Source: CAYUYH01 sp964449175 (GTDB lineage Bacteria > Planctomycetota > Phycisphaerae > SM23-33). From it: a DNA stretch of 19,845 nucleotides. The notes below the pieces were generated by a model. That model did no database searches and was not told where the DNA came from. It saw only the letters and a program-made list of their open reading frames with translations. The position numbers and the translations under genes are program-made. Shown in pieces: positions 15,582 to 19,845 of the stretch; position 1 is the first letter of the stretch; every line of letters begins with the position of its first letter. The stretch is from NCBI GenBank assembly GCA_964449175.1, contig CAYUYH010000013.1:1-19845 (forward strand), written 5' to 3'.

Positions 15582-17258
15582 GTGCGCAATACCAAGCTCC
15601 TCACCCTCGCCGCGGGCCTGCTGCTGGCAGGCATGCTCATCCCGGCCGGCTGCTCCGACGCCAAGGCCCGCGAGTCCGCCAGGAAGCTGCTGGACGCCGT
15701 AGACGTCGCCCGCCGGCTCTGCGCCAAGGCGATCTCGCAGATGTCCACCTCGCCCATCAAGGCCGACGGGCAGTACCTGCCTCTCGATCGCGTCGTGCGG
15801 GGCGAGCCGGCAATCGCGCTTTCGCCTCCGCTGGCCGTCAACCCCGAGGCGTGGGCGTCGCTGCAGGCCGCCGAAAAGGGCCTGGCCGCCGCCATGCGAG
15901 ACTACGCCGCCGATGCCGGGGCGGATACCGAGGCCCTGGCCAATACCGCCATGGGCGACATCCTGATGCTCAAGGCCGAGTACAAGCTCGCCGCGTCAGC
16001 CGCCGACCGCCGCGATGCGCGCGACAGCCTCACGCTGGGACTAAAGGCCGCCTCCATGGTCCATCTCTACGCCGGCCTCGTGCGATACCACGAGCAGCTC
16101 GGCACGCTGAGCGACAAGGACGTGCTGGCGATGCAGTCCGCCGCCCAGCAGGACGCCTCGCAGACGCAGTCGGAGATCGCGGCCATCCAGCAGGAGATTG
16201 CCTCGCTTACAGGTCAGATCACCACCCTGCAATCCGCCAATGACCAGATGCTGCCCAAGGTCCGCGACCTGCGGCTGGACGCCCAGCGGGCCGGCGGGCA
16301 GAAGGGCCTGCCGCTGCTGGACCAGGCCCTGCGAATGGAGGAGCAGATCAACGCCAACGTCTCCGCCATGGCGGCCCACGAGAACGCGCTGGAGCTCCGC
16401 CAGACCGCCCTGGCCGATAAGCAGCTCGCCCTCGCCGACGCCCAGGGCCGAGGGAGCGTGGCCGAGGCCGCCGTTGAAGCGCGCAAGGGCCTCGCCGAGA
16501 GCGACAAACAGGTGCTCGGCGAGCTGAAGGCCTCGCAGGCCAAGGCGAAGACCGATGCGCAGGAATATGCGTCTCGGCTGTCGCGGCTGTGCGGCGCCCT
16601 GACCGAGGCGGAGTCCGAAGCGCTGGACGCCTGCCAGGCGGCGGCCAAGAGGTTCATGGCGGTCAAGCGGGCTGAGGCCAGGGACGGCGCCGTGACGGCG
16701 CGGGCGGCCGACGCGTACTGGGCGGCCGCCGAACTGCACAGCCAGTCGCTGCAACTTCGCGCCCGCAACCTGCAATTCGCCGAGCAACTGGCGTGGGCGT
16801 GGTCCGACCGAGAGGGCAGTCCGCGTGCAAACGGCGCCGACGCGCCGGCCGCCAACGGCGAGGGCGTAATCGCCCCCGCCCCCGACATCGCCCAGGCCAT
16901 CCCGTTCGCCAGGGGGCTGCTGGCCTACGCCCCGAACCCGGAATCGATCTACAAGCAGGCCGTCGAGGCCTACCAGCAGGCGGCCGACCTCTACGCCAGC
17001 GCCGCCAGGATGACCGACCCGCAACTGCGTTGGGCCTACCAGGGCCAGGCCGCCGCCGCCTACATAGCCCTGTACAACCTCACCGGCGGCGACGAGCCGC
17101 TCGCCGAGGCCCGGGCGACCCTGGATTCGGCGCTGGAAGGCAAGCGCAACGCTGAGTACCTGCGCCCCGTCGTGGCGCTGGAGAAGATGCTGCCTCCACG
17201 ACCCGCCGGCAGCATGCCGGTGAAAGATGAATCGCTGCCGCCGGCAGATGGGTCTTGA
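15582..17258 (+). CDS. Coiled-coil lipoprotein, function unknown
   Basis: GTG 15582 was chosen because GGAG at 15570-15573 precedes it and the protein then starts with a short basic N-terminus, a hydrophobic stretch and the lipobox-like IPAGC with C24; the residue at -3 is proline, which is unusual. An ATG at 15519 would add 21 residues in front of the signal. Of the 558 residues, about 187-346 are rich in heptads (QQEIASLTGQITTLQ and later segments) and predict a long coiled coil. The C-terminal third contains TPR-like helices such as VEAYQQAADLYASAAR. By sequence it is a periplasm-facing membrane-anchored scaffold. The 78-base gap from the preceding gene allows one transcript. Confidence 0.82.
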   Translation: MRNTKLLTLAAGLLLAGMLIPAGCSDAKARESARKLLDAVDVARRLCAKAISQMSTSPIKADGQYLPLDRVVRGEPAIALSPPLAVNPEAWASLQAAEKGLAAAMRDYAADAGADTEALANTAMGDILMLKAEYKLAASAADRRDARDSLTLGLKAASMVHLYAGLVRYHEQLGTLSDKDVLAMQSAAQQDASQTQSEIAAIQQEIASLTGQITTLQSANDQMLPKVRDLRLDAQRAGGQKGLPLLDQALRMEEQINANVSAMAAHENALELRQTALADKQLALADAQGRGSVAEAAVEARKGLAESDKQVLGELKASQAKAKTDAQEYASRLSRLCGALTEAESEALDACQAAAKRFMAVKRAEARDGAVTARAADAYWAAAELHSQSLQLRARNLQFAEQLAWAWSDREGSPRANGADAPAANGEGVIAPAPDIAQAIPFARGLLAYAPNPESIYKQAVEAYQQAADLYASAARMTDPQLRWAYQGQAAAAYIALYNLTGGDEPLAEARATLDSALEGKRNAEYLRPVVALEKMLPPRPAGSMPVKDESLPPADGS

Positions 17259-17353
17259 CGCCCGCTGCCGCGTCCAGCCGCCCATTGCGCACCTCCGCGC
17301 CCCCCTGGCCGGACTGCCTATCACAACACGCGGTGTGTGCAAACGGCAACAAA

Positions 17354-17370
17354 GCGGCGCATAATGCCGC
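17354..17370. terminator. Hairpin after the lipoprotein gene
   Basis: GCGGC (17354-17358), loop GCATAAT, GCCGC (17366-17370), about 95 bases after the lipoprotein stop and before the sigma-factor promoter. The stem is short and lacks a T run. Confidence 0.3.
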
Positions 17371-17425
17371 CGCCCGGCAGGCACAAGCCGTTACCCCCTC
17401 TGCCAATATGATTGTGGGAAAACAG

Positions 17426-17454
17426 TTGCGTCCCGATCTCGCCCGCCATATCAT
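17426..17454 (+). promoter_or_regulatory. Candidate promoter of the sigma-factor gene
   Basis: TTGCGT (17426-17431) and TATCAT (17449-17454) are 17 bases apart, leaving a leader of about 60 bases to ATG 17523. Confidence 0.45.
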
Positions 17455-17522
17455 TAGGGCCTGGGGAATTCCAAGAGGACCTGCGCTGCGGGCCCTGCCG
17501 GCGCCCGAAAGGACGACCGCGG

Positions 17523-19205
17523 ATGCGCAAATACCTCGACAACCGTATGAGGGAGCTATCAGCCGAGCTTGCGGCGGGGCTGGTGCGGTTGAGAAAGGGG
17601 CATGTTGACGCAGCCGAGCAGCTCATCCGCATTATCGACCCGCGCGAAAGCTACCCCTACGAGTTCGTCGTGTTCCGCCTGACCGGCTACCGTCCGCCCC
17701 GCAGCCGCGGCGGGCTGATGCCCGGCAAGACGCTTCGCCGCGACCTGATGCAGTTGATGCTCGACGTGTGCGACAGCTTCGAGCTGCGGTGCGGCGACTA
17801 CAACGAGCCGATATACGACATACCCGCGCTGGCCAGGCACTTCTCGGTGTCGACCAAGACGGTGCAGCGCTGGCGCGGCTACGGGCTGCCCGCGCGGCGA
17901 CTGGTGTATGACGACGGCAAGCGGCGGATCGCCTTCCTCGCCGGCACGGTGCGGTGGTTCGCGCAAAGCCGGCAGCGGCTGATCGCCCGCTCGGAGCGGT
18001 TCACGCAGATGACCGACTCGCAGCGGGTGGACATCATCCGCCGCGCGCGCAGGATGGCCGCATTCACCCGCTGTAGCCTCAACGAAGTCGCCCACCGCAT
18101 CGGCCGCCGCACCGGCCGAGCCGTCGAGACCGTTCGCTACACGATCCGTAGGCACGATTTGGAGCAGCCGGACCACGCCGTCTTCCCGCACATGACCCCG
18201 CCGCTGGCCGACCGGGAGAAGTCGGCCATCTACATGGGCTTCCTCCGCGGGGCGGCTGTCTCGCAGCTCGCGCGGCAGTACCGGCGCACGCGAGGGAGCA
18301 TCTACCGCATCATCCATGAGACGCGGGCGCGGCAACTGCTCAGTCGGCCTATCAGCTACGTCTACAGCCCGGAGTTCGACCTGCCAAACGCCGAGGAGCT
18401 GATACTGGACCATCTGCCGCCCATCGGCGCCGAGCGGACCATCGAGCGGCGAAAGGCCCGCGCCCACAAGCCGCCCGACGACCTGCCGCCGTATCTGCGG
18501 GCGCTTTACGACGTGCCGCTGCTCGCCCCGATCGTCGAGAGAAGGCTGTTCGCCTGCTACAACTACCTGAAGTATGCCGCCGACAAGCTGCGGCAGAGAA
18601 TCGACCTCAACCGCGTCCGCAGCGGCGATATCAAGCGCATCGAGGCGCTGCTCGTCCAGGCCAACGTCGTCAAGAACCGCATCATCCGCGCGAACCTGCG
18701 GCTGGTCGTCTCGATCGCCAAGCGCCACCTCGGCGGGCCGCAGGGGCTGTTCGAGCTGATCAGCGACGGCAACGTCTCGCTCATGCGGGCCGTCGAGAAG
18801 TTCGACTACACGCGCGGCAACCGCTTCTCCACGTACGCCTCATGGGCCATCATGCGGAACTTCGCCCGCTCCGTGCCGAAGGAGCGGTACCTGCTGGACC
18901 GCTTCTCCACCGGCCAGGACGAGGTGCTGGACATCGCCGCCAGCCTCCAGGCCTACGAGCAGGACGACATGCGGCTGGGCGAACTGCGAGAGAGCATCGA
19001 CGTGGTGCTGGCCCACCTCAGCCCGCTGGAGCGATCCATCCTCGTCGACCACTACGGGCTGCACGAGGCCTCGCACACCAAGACGCTCGACCAGCTAGGC
19101 CGGCGGCTGGGCGTCTCGAAGGAACGTGTCCGACAGATCGAACTCCAGGCACTTCGCAAGCTCCGCAAGATACTCCGGCCTCAACAGGCCGACCTGATGA
19201 GCTGA
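17523..19205 (+). CDS. Planctomycete-type sigma-70 family factor with N-terminal helix-turn-helix array
   Basis: The 560-residue protein starts at ATG 17523 with AAAGGA at 17508-17513. Sigma region 2 is clear at about 386-455 (IRANLRLVVSIAKRHL, DGNVSLMRAVEKFDY, NRFSTYASWAIMRNFARS). Region 4 is at about 499-551, with the DNA-binding helices from L522 (LDQLGRRLGVSKERVRQI). Regions 1.1 and a full region 3 are absent; only about 45 residues join regions 2 and 4. In front lie three helix-turn-helix-like segments: residues 100-127 (IPALARHFSVSTKTVQRW), 185-213 (SLNEVAHRIGRRTGRAVETV) and 245-273 (AVSQLARQYRRTRGSIYRII). I recall this layout as common in planctomycetes. It would direct RNA polymerase to a particular promoter set; which genes is unknown. 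Confidence 0.92.
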   Translation: MRKYLDNRMRELSAELAAGLVRLRKGHVDAAEQLIRIIDPRESYPYEFVVFRLTGYRPPRSRGGLMPGKTLRRDLMQLMLDVCDSFELRCGDYNEPIYDIPALARHFSVSTKTVQRWRGYGLPARRLVYDDGKRRIAFLAGTVRWFAQSRQRLIARSERFTQMTDSQRVDIIRRARRMAAFTRCSLNEVAHRIGRRTGRAVETVRYTIRRHDLEQPDHAVFPHMTPPLADREKSAIYMGFLRGAAVSQLARQYRRTRGSIYRIIHETRARQLLSRPISYVYSPEFDLPNAEELILDHLPPIGAERTIERRKARAHKPPDDLPPYLRALYDVPLLAPIVERRLFACYNYLKYAADKLRQRIDLNRVRSGDIKRIEALLVQANVVKNRIIRANLRLVVSIAKRHLGGPQGLFELISDGNVSLMRAVEKFDYTRGNRFSTYASWAIMRNFARSVPKERYLLDRFSTGQDEVLDIAASLQAYEQDDMRLGELRESIDVVLAHLSPLERSILVDHYGLHEASHTKTLDQLGRRLGVSKERVRQIELQALRKLRKILRPQQADLMS

Positions 19206-19256
19206 ACGGCCGACGGCGACAGGCTTGTGCGAGGATCCTCGGCGATCAGACCTTCC

Positions 19257-19276
19257 GCGTGCAACGAGTTGCACGC
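19257..19276. terminator. Perfect inverted repeat after the sigma-factor gene
   Basis: GCGTGCAAC (19257-19265), GA, GTTGCACGC (19268-19276). As a hairpin it has an 8-bp stem and a CGAG loop. It lies between convergent genes and probably ends transcription from the left, though no T run follows. Confidence 0.5.
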
Positions 19277-19293
19277 CTAGGGACTAACGCTCG

Positions 19294-19326
19294 GAGTCGG
19301 CAGAATCAATGCGATTCAGCCGACTC
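19294..19326. terminator. Long hairpin overlapping the 3' end of the small coiled-coil gene
   Basis: GAGTCGGC (19294-19301), A, GAATC (19303-19307), loop AATGC, GATTC (19313-19317), A, GCCGACTC (19319-19326). The 13 base pairs are interrupted by one A-A mismatch. The stop codon of the reverse-strand gene (19308-19306) is inside the stem. It is a likely terminator or stabilising 3' end for that gene. Confidence 0.55.
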
Positions 19327-19569
19327 TGCTTCCTGGGTGGTCTGTGCCGGTTCGGAGCGCGGGCCGAGCACGCTTGTCATCCTTTGCTCAAGCGACTCTA
19401 TCTGACGATTCTGCGCCGTGACTGTCTGCTCCAATTTCTGGATATCGCTGCGGAGACTGCGAATCTGGTCTGCCGATTCTCTGCCACCCAGGTTTCCAAA
19501 GATAATCACGATCAACGCAATCAGTATCAGAGTACCGCACCCCAGCGTCGCTTTCTGATTCCTATCCAT
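19306..19569 (-). CDS. Small membrane protein with coiled coil, function unknown
   Basis: The 87-residue protein starts at ATG 19569 with GGGAGGT at 19579-19585. One transmembrane helix covers about residues 7-25 (ATLGCGTLILIALIVIIFG), then a heptad-rich coiled coil (IRSLRSDIQKLEQTVTAQ and the QIESLEQRM that follows), then an acidic tail. A promoter with a perfect -35 lies upstream. The layout resembles FtsB/FtsL-like or phage-shock-like small proteins only in outline, and no family is assigned. Base composition is lower in GC than the neighbours. Confidence 0.78.
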   Translation of the reverse strand: MDRNQKATLGCGTLILIALIVIIFGNLGGRESADQIRSLRSDIQKLEQTVTAQNRQIESLEQRMTSVLGPRSEPAQTTQEAESAESH

Positions 19570-19604
19570 GTTCACGTGACCTCCCGAGCAAACCAAGTGT
19601 CGAA

Positions 19605-19633
19605 AGGCTATTGCTGCTGCACCGTATTGTCAA
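19605..19633 (-). promoter_or_regulatory. Candidate promoter of the small coiled-coil gene
   Basis: Reverse strand TTGACA (19633-19628) and TAGCCT (19610-19605) are 17 bases apart. The -35 is a perfect match and the -10 is weak. The start codon is about 36 bases beyond. Confidence 0.5.
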
Positions 19634-19710
19634 CGGAATTGGGCGGTGACACCTCATTCGCAGTGACCTCTCCTGGTAGCAGGGCGTGCAACTAGCTTCC
19701 ACGCGGGGGG

Positions 19711-19845
19711 CTACAAACTCCTCTTCTTCGGCGGGGCGAAGAGGAAGACGGCCACCAGGAGCGCGCCGGCTGCGAGCAGCAGCAGGCCGCGGCGCGTTGG
19801 CGCGTGTTGGAGCTTGCGTGCGGCGGCGAGCAGCAGGCCGCTGGG
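19711..19845 (-). CDS. C-terminal end of a probable membrane protein (partial)
   Basis: The reverse strand is open from the window edge for 44 codons to a TAG at 19713-19711. The translation has two hydrophobic stretches, GLLLAAARK and then RRGLLLLAAGALLVAVFLF, and ends APPKKRSL. A transmembrane helix followed by a short basic tail is typical of the end of an inner-membrane protein. The rest of the gene lies outside the window, and the identity is unknown. Confidence 0.5.
   Translation of the reverse strand, partial: PSGLLLAAARKLQHAPTRRGLLLLAAGALLVAVFLFAPPKKRSL

Noticed and set aside
1..19845. CRISPR array, insertion sequence, prophage genes or rRNA
   Set aside because: No regularly spaced repeats, transposase, integrase or rRNA-like sequence was seen; tRNA-Cys has no adjacent integrase.

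Overview
The window reads as chromosomal DNA from a GC-rich planctomycete, most likely of the Phycisphaerae type. Four things point there: a long sigma factor whose sigma-70 core sits behind a chain of helix-turn-helix segments, a pilin-like secreted protein with a class III prepilin leader, a secreted protein with an atypical CX4CH haem motif of the kind seen in planctomycete cytochrome-like proteins, and short palindromic or heptamer repeats between genes. The assignment rests on remembered family features and not on a search.

Layout. 1-480 (-) is the N-terminal part of a pilin-like secreted protein, followed by about 600 bases without a gene. 1083-3541 (+) holds a UDP-sugar pyrophosphorylase-family enzyme and NAD kinase. 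3572-5750 (-) is a restriction-modification pair, methyltransferase first and endonuclease second, on a stretch visibly poorer in GC than its surroundings and probably acquired by transfer. 5935-10734 (+) is a giant gene of about 1,600 codons joining a complete indolepyruvate:ferredoxin-oxidoreductase-like enzyme (TPP part, iron-sulfur part, gamma part) to a glutamate-synthase-small-subunit-like NAD(P)H/FAD module. Endonuclease III follows directly.

11403-11873 has no gene but carries hairpins and REP-like palindromes. 11874-13226 (-) has a PilZ (c-di-GMP) protein and a dihydrodipicolinate-synthase-family aldolase, each with its own promoter-like sequence. tRNA-Cys (GCA) lies at 13382-13455 behind a good promoter. 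13542-17258 (+) is a cluster of three envelope proteins: a secreted cytochrome-like protein, a one-helix membrane protein and a coiled-coil lipoprotein. 17523-19205 (+) is the sigma factor. The window closes with a small membrane coiled-coil protein (-) and the 3' end of another membrane protein (-).

The genes do not form a single pathway. The strongest candidate for something unusual is the fused oxidoreductase. Its module order suggests that electrons released by oxidative decarboxylation of a 2-oxoacid pass through iron-sulfur clusters inside one polypeptide to FAD and NAD(P), in place of a free ferredoxin. The restriction-modification island and the secreted CX4CH protein cluster are next in interest.
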